Below, one piece after another: positions 6,893-16,847 of a DNA stretch of 64,000 bases. How positions within the stretch are numbered: the first letter of the stretch is position 1; each line of letters opens with the position of its first letter. The DNA comes from Opitutaceae bacterium (GTDB lineage Bacteria > Verrucomicrobiota > Verrucomicrobiia > Opitutales > Opitutaceae), in the NCBI GenBank assembly GCA_024233285.1, contig JACKPU010000002.1, positions 481,724 to 545,723 of the forward strand, in the 5' to 3' direction. Both the position numbers and the translations under genes were made by a program. The notes under the pieces are model-generated. The model searched no databases. It saw only the letters and a list, made by a program, of their open reading frames with translations, and had not been told where the DNA came from.

Positions 6893-8824
6893 ATGAGCCG
6901 AATTTTAGGTATCGATTTAGGAACAACGAACTCGTGTATGGCCGTCATGGAAGGCGGCGAGCCGGTCGTTATCCCCAACGCCGAGGGCGCCCGCACGACT
7001 CCTTCCGTCGTGGCTTTCACCAAGTCGGGCGAACGCCTCGTTGGCCAAGCCGCCAAACGTCAGGCCGTGACGAATCCGCGGAACACGATCTTCTCCGCCA
7101 AGCGCCTGATTGGTCGCAAATTTTCCGAAGTGCAGGAAGAAGCCAAGAGCATGCCTTTCAAGGTCGTCGAAGGCAAAAACGGCGACGCTTACATCGAAGT
7201 GCAGGTTGGTGACAAAACCGAGACCTTTGCTCCGCAGCAAATCTCCGCCTTCGTGTTGGCGAAGTTGAAGGCCGACGCTGAATCCTACCTCGGCGAAAAG
7301 ATCACGCAGGCCGTGATCACCGTGCCCGCCTATTTTAACGATTCCCAGCGTCAGGCCACCAAAGACGCCGGTAAGATTGCCGGCTTGGAGGTTTCTCGCA
7401 TCATCAATGAGCCGACCGCTGCCTCGCTGGCCTACGGCCTCGACAAGAAGAAAGACGAGAAGATCGCCGTGTTCGACTTGGGCGGTGGCACGTTTGACGT
7501 GTCCGTGCTTGAGATCGGCGACGGCGTTTTCGAAGTCAAGGCGACCAACGGCGACACTCATCTCGGCGGTGACAACTGGGACGAAGCGCTCATCACGTGG
7601 CTCGTCGACGAATTCAAAAAGGAAAACGGCATCGATCTGCGCAAGGACCCGATGGCGCTCCAGCGCCTGAAGGAAGAAGGCGAGAAGGCGAAGATCGCCC
7701 TGTCGTCCGCGCAGTCCGTTGACATCAACCTGCCGTTCATCACGGCCGACGCCTCGGGACCGAAGCACCTTAACGTGCAGCTTACCCGCTCCAAGATGGA
7801 GCAGGTTTGCGACAAGCTCTTTGAGCGCTGCCGCCCGCCGTTTCAGAACTGTCTCAAGGATGCGGAACTCAACTCATCGGAAATCGATGAGCTCGTGCTC
7901 GTCGGCGGCATGACCCGCATGCCAAAGGTCGTCGAGATCGCCAAGTCGCTCGGTGGCAAGCCGCCGCACCAAGGCGTGAACCCTGACGAAGTCGTTGCCA
8001 TCGGCGCGGCCGTGCAGGGCGGCGTGCTCAAGGGTGACGTGCGTGACGTGCTGCTCCTCGACGTGACTCCGCTTACCCTCGGCATCATGACCGCGGGCGA
8101 CGTGTCCACGGCGATGATTCCGCGCAACACGACCATTCCGTCGAAGAAGACCCAGACCTTCTCCACTTACAGCGACAATCAGCCCTCCGTGGAAATTGTC
8201 GTCCTGCAAGGCGAGCGTCCCATGGCGCGCGACAACAAGACCCTCGGCACGTTCAAGCTCGACGGCATCCCGCCGGCGCCGCGCGGTACGCCGCAGATCG
8301 AGGTCACCTTCGATATCGACGCCAACGGCATCCTTCACGTTTCCGCCAAGGATCTCGGCACTGGCAAGGACCAGAAGATCACCATCCAAGGTTCGTCCGG
8401 CCTCTCCAAGGACGAGGTCGAAAAGATGACCAAGGAAGCCGAGCTTCACGCCGAAGAGGACAAGAAGCGCAAGGAAGCGGTCGAAACGAAGAACCAGCTC
8501 GACAGCACCATTTACCAACTCGAAAAGACCCTCAACGAAGCGGGCGACAAGTTCCCGGCTGACAAGAAGGCGCCGATCGAGACCGCCATCGCCGACGCCA
8601 AGAAGGCCCTCGAGTCGAACGATACGGACCAAATGAAGTCCGCCCTCGAGAACCTCTCCAAGGTCGGCGCCGAACTCTACGCCCAGGCTCAGCAAGCCGC
8701 CCAAGCCGCCGGTGCGGCTGCTGGCGCCGCCGAGCCGAAGGCCGAGGAGGGCAAGAAGAAGACCGAGAAGAAAGCCGACGTCGTGGACGCCGACTTCGAG
8801 GTCGTCGACGAGGACAAGAAGTAA
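6893..8824 (+). CDS. dnaK: molecular chaperone DnaK (Hsp70)
   Basis: 643 residues. ATPase domain (about 1-385) shows IGIDLGTTNSC at the start, AVITVPAYFNDSQRQATKDA, the phosphate-2 loop IAVFDLGGGTFDVSVLEI, and LVGGMTRMPKV. The interdomain linker reads DVLLLDVTPLTLGI. The substrate-binding beta domain and helical lid follow, ending in an Ala-rich linker and the C-terminal acidic tail VVDADFEVVDEDKK. The C-terminal EEVD-like DEDKK is typical of bacteria. No grpE or dnaJ is adjacent; groES-groL follows 86 bases downstream. No Shine-Dalgarno precedes the ATG. Confidence 0.98.
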   Translation: MSRILGIDLGTTNSCMAVMEGGEPVVIPNAEGARTTPSVVAFTKSGERLVGQAAKRQAVTNPRNTIFSAKRLIGRKFSEVQEEAKSMPFKVVEGKNGDAYIEVQVGDKTETFAPQQISAFVLAKLKADAESYLGEKITQAVITVPAYFNDSQRQATKDAGKIAGLEVSRIINEPTAASLAYGLDKKKDEKIAVFDLGGGTFDVSVLEIGDGVFEVKATNGDTHLGGDNWDEALITWLVDEFKKENGIDLRKDPMALQRLKEEGEKAKIALSSAQSVDINLPFITADASGPKHLNVQLTRSKMEQVCDKLFERCRPPFQNCLKDAELNSSEIDELVLVGGMTRMPKVVEIAKSLGGKPPHQGVNPDEVVAIGAAVQGGVLKGDVRDVLLLDVTPLTLGIMTAGDVSTAMIPRNTTIPSKKTQTFSTYSDNQPSVEIVVLQGERPMARDNKTLGTFKLDGIPPAPRGTPQIEVTFDIDANGILHVSAKDLGTGKDQKITIQGSSGLSKDEVEKMTKEAELHAEEDKKRKEAVETKNQLDSTIYQLEKTLNEAGDKFPADKKAPIETAIADAKKALESNDTDQMKSALENLSKVGAELYAQAQQAAQAAGAAAGAAEPKAEEGKKKTEKKADVVDADFEVVDEDKK

Positions 8825-8832
8825 ATCCCTTT

Positions 8833-8869
8833 GCGCGCTGCCGGTTTCGACCGGTGGCGCGCTTTGTCT
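8833..8869 (+). terminator. hairpin between dnaK and groES
   Basis: GCGCGC, CCGGT, loop TTCG, ACCGG, GCGCGC: two stacked helices broken by a TG/TG internal loop (8833-8862), followed by TTTGTCT. The T tract is weak, so it may be a partial terminator or an mRNA-stabilising/processing element between the dnaK and groESL messages. Confidence 0.6.
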
Positions 8870-8910
8870 AATCAACAAAAACCAAATCTAACCCGAAAAA
8901 CCCAATCCAT

Positions 8911-9207
8911 ATGGCTAACGTCAAAATCAAACCCATCGGTGATCGCGTGCTCGTGCAGCACATCGAGGAAAAGGAACAAGTGCGCGGCGGAATCATCATT
9001 CCCGACAGCGCCAAAGAAAAGCCCCAAGAGGCCAAGGTCATCGCCCTCGGCACCGGGAAAAAGGATGAGAGCGGCAAGCTCTCGACCTTCGAAGTCAAGG
9101 TCGGCGACAAGGTGCTCATCTCCAAATACGGCGGCACCGAAGTGAAGATCGACGACCAGAAATACACCCTCGTCCGCGAAGACGACATCCTCGGCATCAT
9201 TGCCTGA
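8911..9207 (+). CDS. groES: co-chaperonin GroES
   Basis: 98 residues forming the lid of the GroEL chamber. IKPIGDRVLVQHIEEKEQVR at the N-terminus, the mobile loop GGIIIPDSAKEKPQEAKV, and the ending DILGIIA are diagnostic. It lies 39 bases before groL and is surely cotranscribed. The leader directly before the ATG (CCCAATCCAT) has no purine-rich Shine-Dalgarno sequence. Confidence 0.98.
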   Translation: MANVKIKPIGDRVLVQHIEEKEQVRGGIIIPDSAKEKPQEAKVIALGTGKKDESGKLSTFEVKVGDKVLISKYGGTEVKIDDQKYTLVREDDILGIIA

Positions 9208-9246
9208 GTGATCACGGATCAATTTTAACCCAGACACATTACAAAC

Positions 9247-10878
<1,632 letters not shown>

Positions 10879-10940
10879 TCCTGCTTCGCTCCAGCCGGAG
10901 CTTCGCAGGACCCGGTCCGCCAACCAGTCCAATCAACTTC

Positions 10941-10970
10941 AAGGCGCGCTCTCCGGAGCGCGCCTTTTTT
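10941..10970 (+). terminator. rho-independent terminator of groESL
   Basis: GGCGCGCTC, loop TCCG, GAGCGCGCC (10943-10964) followed by TTTTTT. Perfect 9-bp GC-rich stem, located 62 bases after the groL stop. Confidence 0.95.
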
Positions 10971-11025
10971 GCGCGAGGGTCACGCGCTTGACCACGTGCC
11001 GCGCAAGTCCTGTTCTCGGCGGCAA

Positions 11026-11967
11026 ATGGCCCGCAAGCGCACAACAAAGATTCCCCGCCGGTGGCGGCGCACGAAAGCGTTCATCGTGCTCAATCTCGTG
11101 GTGTGGGGCACGATTGGCGGATGGTTTTTGCTGCAATCGGCGGAACGCCAGCGTGAGGTTGCGCGGCTAGTGGAAAATGCGGTGCAGGGCGACAAGGGCA
11201 TCACGGCCTTCGAGGTCGCGTGGGACTTGTGGCAGCTCTACTACAGCAAGGATTACGTGGCGGTCGAAGTTGGCGGCGACCAGCGGTTCTTCTTTGCGGG
11301 GGCGCCTGAAGCCGTTCGTCAGAAGGTGAAGGTTTTGGCCAACACCGGGTATGTCGCGGGATACAGTGATACCTTGGGTAATCCGCTTTGGGCGGCCTAT
11401 CGGGTGCGCGATTTGGACGAACATGAAACGCCGCCCCGGCCTGATGAGTTTGTGGTCGATCAACGCACCGTGGCGCGCATCACACCGGCGGTTGACACCA
11501 ACAGCGGTTACGATCGCGGGCACTTGGCGCCGAACCACGCCATCGCGCGGCATCACGGCAAGCAGGCGCAGGAGGAAACGTTTTTAATGTCCAACATCAT
11601 TCCGCAACGACACGGCTTGAATGCGGGCTTATGGAAATCGCTGGAGCAAAAAATCGCCGGCAACTATCCCGGTCGTTTCGGCGAAGTGTGGGTAATCGCC
11701 GGTCCGATTTTCAGCGACCACCATGCTTGGTTGCAGCGTCGCGTGGCCGTGCCGGCGGCGTGCTTCATGATTCTGATCGATGAAAGCCAAGGCCGGGTCC
11801 GGGCAACGGCATTCATTCTGCCGCAGGAACCGGCGACCGACCGGCTGGATGATCACCTGGTCACGATCGACGAAATCGAAGAGCGCACCGGCTTGGATTT
11901 TTTTGCGGAGATGCCGGATGTCGCCGAGGATGCACTCGAATCCACCCGCGCCTCGCGCGTGTGGTAA
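11026..11967 (+). CDS. membrane-anchored DNA/RNA non-specific endonuclease
   Basis: 313 residues from the ATG at 11026 (MARKRTTK); the reading frame extends upstream into the groESL terminator and was not used. After a basic N-terminus a single hydrophobic helix (about residues 18-36, FIVLNLVVWGTIGGWFLL) anchors it, with the nuclease outside. The catalytic NUC-family motif is YDRGHLAPNHAI (His general base); the metal-binding Asn lies in MSNIIPQRHGLNAGLW. Members degrade single- or double-stranded DNA and RNA with Mg2+. Likely role is extracytoplasmic nucleic-acid degradation. The M3 peptidase gene follows convergently 3 bases away. Confidence 0.88.
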   Translation: MARKRTTKIPRRWRRTKAFIVLNLVVWGTIGGWFLLQSAERQREVARLVENAVQGDKGITAFEVAWDLWQLYYSKDYVAVEVGGDQRFFFAGAPEAVRQKVKVLANTGYVAGYSDTLGNPLWAAYRVRDLDEHETPPRPDEFVVDQRTVARITPAVDTNSGYDRGHLAPNHAIARHHGKQAQEETFLMSNIIPQRHGLNAGLWKSLEQKIAGNYPGRFGEVWVIAGPIFSDHHAWLQRRVAVPAACFMILIDESQGRVRATAFILPQEPATDRLDDHLVTIDEIEERTGLDFFAEMPDVAEDALESTRASRVW

Positions 11968-11970
11968 GGG

Positions 11971-13809
11971 CTACCGCCGGTTGGTTATGGCCTGAAATTC
12001 GTCAATGGCCGGTTTGGCGGCAGTGACGGCACTGGCCCAGAACTGTTCGTCGGTGAGGTCCCAACCGAGGGTTGATTTGACTGCCTCTTCACAAGTGGCG
12101 GTCCCCGTAGCGCGCAGGAACGCTTCGTAGCGCGACAGGAAATCGGCGCCGTTGCGTTTGAATTCGGCGAAGAGCGCCTGGCTGAGCAAATACCCGAACG
12201 TGTAGGGGAAGTTGTAAAATGAAACCTCAGTGATGAAGAAATGCAGCTTTGAGGCCCAGAACCACGGGTCTTCATCACCTTCCGCGATGGTGTCGCCGTA
12301 AATCCTGCGCTGCGTTTGCACCATCAGGTCGCAGAGCTCCTTGGCGGAGAGTTCGCCTTCGCGCCGGCGGGTGTAGAATTCCTTTTCGAATTCGTAACGC
12401 ATCGCGATGTTGAGCAGATACGAGGCAGCGTTGCTGCACTCCTGATCGAGCAGGAAGGCGCGTTGGGTCTCCGTGAGATCCGGCGCCTGCAGCATGCCGT
12501 GGAAGAAGAGTTTCTCAGCAAAGGTCGATGCGGTTTCGGCCAAGGTCATCGGATAGTCCTGAGCGAAGGGCCGCAGGTCCTTGAGCAGGTGGCTGTGCCA
12601 AGCGTGGCCGATCTCGTGGGCGAGCGTGTTGGCGTCGTGCATCGTGTCGGCATAGGTCATGAACACGCGTTGTTCGCCGGTGACGGCAGAGCCGGTGCAA
12701 TACGCGCCGGAACGCTTGTTCGCGCGCTTTTCGGATTCGATCCAGCGCTGGGCAAAGCAGTGGCGGTAGTAGGCGCCGAGCGCGGGATAGCCCGATTGGA
12801 AGGCGTGATCGACGAGGTTGACGGCATCGTGCCATGGGAGCGGCGGCACTGGGTCAAGCGGGCGCGGCGCTTCGAGATCATAAAACGCCAGCGCGGAAGT
12901 GCCCTGCAACTTGGCGCCGCTGCGCAGCGCTTGGCGGGGCAGCTCGTAGTTGGCGGCGATGGCGCGAAACATCGCGTCAACGGTTTCAGCCGAAACGGCT
13001 GAATCGAAGTAGGGCTTGGTGAGAAAGTCCTTTTGGCCGCGGCGATCGTAGAGCGTGTGGCGCGTGCCGGCGATGGCATTGAGTGCGGCGGCGAGTGTTT
13101 GACCGTGTTGCGCCCAAACGAGGTTGCCCTGTTTGAAGGCTGCGGCGCGCACGGCGCGATCTGCGTGTGCCATCAATGCGCGGCGCTGGGCCATGGGAAT
13201 GGTTTCCTTGCGACCATCCGGCCAGTGCATTTCGAAATTCAACTGTCCGGTGAGATTGTCGTAGAGCCGTCCCCAAGCGCTGATGCCGTCAACTCCGAGG
13301 TCTGCCGCGAGAGATTCTTCGGCGCGCGACATGCGGTGTTTGGCCTCGGCCCGCATGCGCGTGAGCGTGTGGCCGGCGCCATCGAGCGCGGGCGCTTTGA
13401 TTAGTGCCTGCCATGCCGCGTTGTCGGTGGTGCCCGCGGCACGCAGGAGTTCGCCTTGGAGTTTGCTCAACGTAGCATAGGCCGAGGCGAAGGCGGCGGA
13501 TTCGCGCTTGGCGAGATCGTTGGCGGCATCGGCCGAGGAAATGTTACCGAGGTAGGACGAGAGGTGACCGATTCTTGCCGACAGATTTTCGTAGCTTTGG
13601 AACAGCGTCACCCAAGCGGCGATGTTGGCTTGATTGAGGTCGGCCAAGTCCGTGGCAGTGCTAAGTGCGTCTTTGATCGACTGATTGAGCTCGGTTTTGA
13701 ATTGTTGATATTCGGGCCCGTTAAACGTGGGGAAATAGCTGGTCAGGTCCCAGGTGCGGGAGGCTTCGGCAAGATTGGTCATGGGGAAATTCGTGGTTGA
13801 TTCGGTCAT
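11971..13809 (-). CDS. M3-family (PepF-type) zinc oligoendopeptidase
   Basis: About 612 residues. The thermolysin-like zinc motif HEIGHAWH is visible two thirds along with the third ligand Glu in LAETASTFAEKLFF, and the M3 C-terminal helices including FYNFPYTFGYLLSQALF and GWDLTDEQFWASAV. These enzymes cleave short peptides in the cytoplasm. Possible starts in frame are at 13875, 13809 (MTESTTNF) and 13782 (MTNLAEAS); homologues usually begin close to the RTWDLTSYFP segment, so either of the last two is likely. No signal peptide is seen. Confidence 0.9.
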   Translation of the reverse strand: MTESTTNFPMTNLAEASRTWDLTSYFPTFNGPEYQQFKTELNQSIKDALSTATDLADLNQANIAAWVTLFQSYENLSARIGHLSSYLGNISSADAANDLAKRESAAFASAYATLSKLQGELLRAAGTTDNAAWQALIKAPALDGAGHTLTRMRAEAKHRMSRAEESLAADLGVDGISAWGRLYDNLTGQLNFEMHWPDGRKETIPMAQRRALMAHADRAVRAAAFKQGNLVWAQHGQTLAAALNAIAGTRHTLYDRRGQKDFLTKPYFDSAVSAETVDAMFRAIAANYELPRQALRSGAKLQGTSALAFYDLEAPRPLDPVPPLPWHDAVNLVDHAFQSGYPALGAYYRHCFAQRWIESEKRANKRSGAYCTGSAVTGEQRVFMTYADTMHDANTLAHEIGHAWHSHLLKDLRPFAQDYPMTLAETASTFAEKLFFHGMLQAPDLTETQRAFLLDQECSNAASYLLNIAMRYEFEKEFYTRRREGELSAKELCDLMVQTQRRIYGDTIAEGDEDPWFWASKLHFFITEVSFYNFPYTFGYLLSQALFAEFKRNGADFLSRYEAFLRATGTATCEEAVKSTLGWDLTDEQFWASAVTAAKPAIDEFQAITNRR

Positions 13810-13949
13810 GAATCGCAACGGTTTCAGGATGAGCGGTTGGGTGGAGCTTGGAGGATGGTGGGTTGACCTCGTCACGCTGGGCGGTTAAGGCTTGAGCGTG
13901 TTTTCCAGCCTTACCCCATGCCGGATATCTGACTGGTGGCTCTTTTCTC

Positions 13950-16025
13950 ATGAAAGCCCGCGCTGCGATATTGCATTGGATTCGCAGGGTGGGGTTCTGT
14001 CTGTTGTTTGTCCCGGTCTTGTGGGCCGGACCAGAGACGAAAGTTGAACAACGCATCATCACCCTGCGCGCGGAAATTGCGCATCACGATGAGCTGTATT
14101 TCAAAAAAGCCGCGCCGGAAATCAGCGACGCGAAGTATGATCGGCTGAAACGCGAACTGCGGGAGTTGGAGGCGAGTCATCCGCAATTTTCGGCTCCGCC
14201 AGCCGGCGTCGGGGATGATCGCACCGGGGCGTTTGCGCAGGCGCCTCACCGCGTGCCGATGCTCAGCCTCGACAAGGTTTACGATGAGGCGGAACTACGC
14301 CGCTATTTGGCCAAGGCCATGTCGCGTCTGCAGGTAGATTCCGCCGAATGGTTTGTGGAGCCAAAGTATGACGGCTTGGCGATCAGCTTCGTTTATGAAG
14401 ATGGGCGCTTGGTCCGGGCGGTGACGCGAGGCAACGGCAAGCAAGGTGACGATGTGACGGCGAATGCGCGCCGGATGGATGGAATCGTTGAAACTCTGAA
14501 ATCACCGACGCCGGTGCGGGTGGAATTGCGCGGTGAAATCTATCTGACGTATGCGGAATTCGACCGCATCAATGCGGAGCGCGAACAGGCGGGTATGGAA
14601 CCTTATGCGCATCCACGCAATCTGGCTGTAGGCACCTTGAAACAGCTCGATGGCGAGAGCATGGAAGAACGCCAGCTCTCACTGGTGCTTTACGGTTGGG
14701 GCGAATGGGAACCGGCTTCCACTCGGCCGACTTCCCAAATCGAATTGTATCAACGACTGCGCGATTGGGGGATGCCGGGGGTGCCGGAAAGCGGCAGCGC
14801 CGATGATCCCGAGGAGGCTTGGGCGGTGGTGCAAGCGTTCAAGCAACGCCGCCACGACTGGCCGTTTCCATCGGATGGCGTGGTGCTGAAACTCAACCGC
14901 GTGTCCCAGCGTGAAGTGTTGGGCGAAGGGACGGTCGCGCCCAACTGGGCGGTGGCTTACAAATATCCGCCGGACACGGCGGTGACGCAGATCGCAGACA
15001 TCGTGTTGCAAGTCGGTCGCACAGGTGTGATCACCCCGGTGGCGGAGTTTGAACCGGTGACGTTGGGTGGTGCCACGATCACGCGGGCGTCTTTGCACAA
15101 TTTTGCGAACGTGCAGCGTCTGGATATCCGTCCCGGAGATTGGGTGGTAATCGAAAAGGCGGGTGAGATTATACCACAGGTTGTCAGCGTGCAGACGGAT
15201 CGGCGCGATCCCGACGTGGCGAATTTCCCGACTCCACGCCACTGTCCGGAGTGTGATTCGGCGCTGTTGAGCGATGCAGTGGTCAGGGTTCTTCGGTGCG
15301 CGAACCCAAGTTGCCCGGCGCGGTTGAAACTGGGCTTGGCTCACTTTGCGTCGGCGCAAGGCATGGATATCGACGGCGTGGGGCCTGGCTTGGTGGAACG
15401 TCTGTTCGATGCCGGGCTGCTCATGCGCCCCGGGGATTTCTACCGGCTGAGAATGGAACAGTTGGAACCGGTGGTGGGGGCGAAGACCGCGGAGCATATC
15501 TTTGGGTCGATCGCGCAGAGTCGGAAAGCGAGTCTGACAAAAGTGATCACCGCCTTGGGGATTCCCGGTATTGGCCCGGCGAACGCGAAAGTGGTGGCGG
15601 TGCATTTCAGATCGCTGGAGACCCTGGCCAACGCCGAACTTGATGAAATTGATCCCGCGGTTGTGCCGGGACTGCGTCCGGCAGTGGCGGATGCGTTGCG
15701 GGCGTATTTGGCGGAAGATGAAACCCGGAACGTGTTGGATGATTTAGTGAGTCTGGAAATCGGCCAGTCCGCGAAGCGGGTGCAGGTCGGACCATTGTCG
15801 GGCAAGCGGTTTGTGCTGACGGGCAAACTGCCGGGTCTGACCCGGCGCGAAGCGCATGAGCTGATTCAGTCGGCCGGTGGCGAAGTGAGCGGGACCGTGA
15901 CCGACTCAACGGACTATGTCGTGGCCGGTGAGAACGCCGGCGCGAAACTGGATGAGGCGCGGCGGCGCGGGATTCCCGTGATTGATGAGGCGGCCTTGCG
16001 CGCATGGTTGGACGAGAGCCCTTGA
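13950..16025 (+). CDS. ligA: NAD-dependent DNA ligase with a signal-peptide-like N-terminus
   Basis: 691 residues with the whole LigA architecture: Ia domain (ELYFKKAAPEISDAKYDRL), nucleotidyltransferase with the adenylated Lys in VEPKYDGLAISF, DGVVLKLN, OB fold, a four-Cys zinc finger (CPECD ... CANPSC), helix-hairpin-helix repeats and a C-terminal BRCT domain (KRFVLTGKLPGLTRREAHEL). Odd point: residues 1-26 read as a Sec signal peptide, with basic MKARAAILHWIRR, hydrophobic VGFCLLFVPVLW, then AGPET. A TTG at 14019 (inside VLWAG) would instead give a normal cytoplasmic LigA. Neither start has a Shine-Dalgarno. Whether it is the replicative ligase or an exported paralogue cannot be settled here. 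Confidence 0.95.
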   Translation: MKARAAILHWIRRVGFCLLFVPVLWAGPETKVEQRIITLRAEIAHHDELYFKKAAPEISDAKYDRLKRELRELEASHPQFSAPPAGVGDDRTGAFAQAPHRVPMLSLDKVYDEAELRRYLAKAMSRLQVDSAEWFVEPKYDGLAISFVYEDGRLVRAVTRGNGKQGDDVTANARRMDGIVETLKSPTPVRVELRGEIYLTYAEFDRINAEREQAGMEPYAHPRNLAVGTLKQLDGESMEERQLSLVLYGWGEWEPASTRPTSQIELYQRLRDWGMPGVPESGSADDPEEAWAVVQAFKQRRHDWPFPSDGVVLKLNRVSQREVLGEGTVAPNWAVAYKYPPDTAVTQIADIVLQVGRTGVITPVAEFEPVTLGGATITRASLHNFANVQRLDIRPGDWVVIEKAGEIIPQVVSVQTDRRDPDVANFPTPRHCPECDSALLSDAVVRVLRCANPSCPARLKLGLAHFASAQGMDIDGVGPGLVERLFDAGLLMRPGDFYRLRMEQLEPVVGAKTAEHIFGSIAQSRKASLTKVITALGIPGIGPANAKVVAVHFRSLETLANAELDEIDPAVVPGLRPAVADALRAYLAEDETRNVLDDLVSLEIGQSAKRVQVGPLSGKRFVLTGKLPGLTRREAHELIQSAGGEVSGTVTDSTDYVVAGENAGAKLDEARRRGIPVIDEAALRAWLDESP

Positions 16026-16067
16026 TGGAGGCTTGGCGCAGGGGGCCGAATCGCGTTTGCTCAAACC

Positions 16068-16847
16068 ATGGAGATCATCTTTCTGGGCACCGGGACATCG
16101 CAAGGGGTGCCGATGATAGCGTGCGAATGCGCGGTGTGTGCATCGGATGATGCGCGCAACCGGCGCACGCGGGCCTCAATTCACGTGGTGATGGACGGAC
16201 TGCATGTGCAGGTGGATGCGGCGCCGGAGTTTCGCCTGCAGTGCGTGCGCGAACGAATCAAACGGCTCGATCTGTTCATCCTGACACATGGTCATGCCGA
16301 CCACATCGCGGGGATGGATGATTTGCGGCGGTTCTGCGACCAGCGCGGCGGCGAGGCGCTGCCGGTGTATTCGACGGACGAAGGCTTGTCGCGGGTGCTG
16401 GCGGTTTTCCCTTATGCGATTGCGGAGCGTTCGCTCACGCGCGGTTATCCGGCGTTTCAGCTCCTGGAGATGCCCGGTTTGCTGGAATTGCCGCAGGGCT
16501 CGATCGCGGCGACTTTGCTGCCGCACGGGGGCGTGAATACGCTGGGTTTGGTGTTCACGGAGCGCAGCAGCGGAAAGCGATTTGTCTATTACACGGACAA
16601 CAAGCGTTTGCCGCATGAAGCGATTGCTCTGGCGCGTGGCGCGGATGCCGTGGTGCTGGACGGGCTGCGACCGGAGCCGCATCCCACGCATATGAGCATT
16701 CCCGAAGCGATCAGCTTGGCGGCTGAGATCGGTGCGGCGCAGACATGGCTGACGCACCTGACGCATCTAAGCGATCACGCCGTGACCGAGGCCACCCTGC
16801 CTGACGGGTTGCGGCTCGCCTACGATGGCTTGAGGCTAAGGATTTAG
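16068..16847 (+). CDS. MBL-fold metallohydrolase, PhnP-like
   Basis: 259 residues. FLGTGTSQGVPMIACECAVC at the N-terminus contains the Cys pair typical of the PhnP/lipoate-linked branch, the metal-binding HGHADH motif is at about residues 75-80, and further ligands lie in LLPHGG, YYTDN and the C-terminal THLTHLSDH. PhnP members are cyclic ribose phosphodiesterases; the substrate here is unknown. It follows ligA by 42 bases on the same strand and its stop overlaps that of the convergent SLC13 gene by four bases. Confidence 0.85.
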   Translation: MEIIFLGTGTSQGVPMIACECAVCASDDARNRRTRASIHVVMDGLHVQVDAAPEFRLQCVRERIKRLDLFILTHGHADHIAGMDDLRRFCDQRGGEALPVYSTDEGLSRVLAVFPYAIAERSLTRGYPAFQLLEMPGLLELPQGSIAATLLPHGGVNTLGLVFTERSSGKRFVYYTDNKRLPHEAIALARGADAVVLDGLRPEPHPTHMSIPEAISLAAEIGAAQTWLTHLTHLSDHAVTEATLPDGLRLAYDGLRLRI

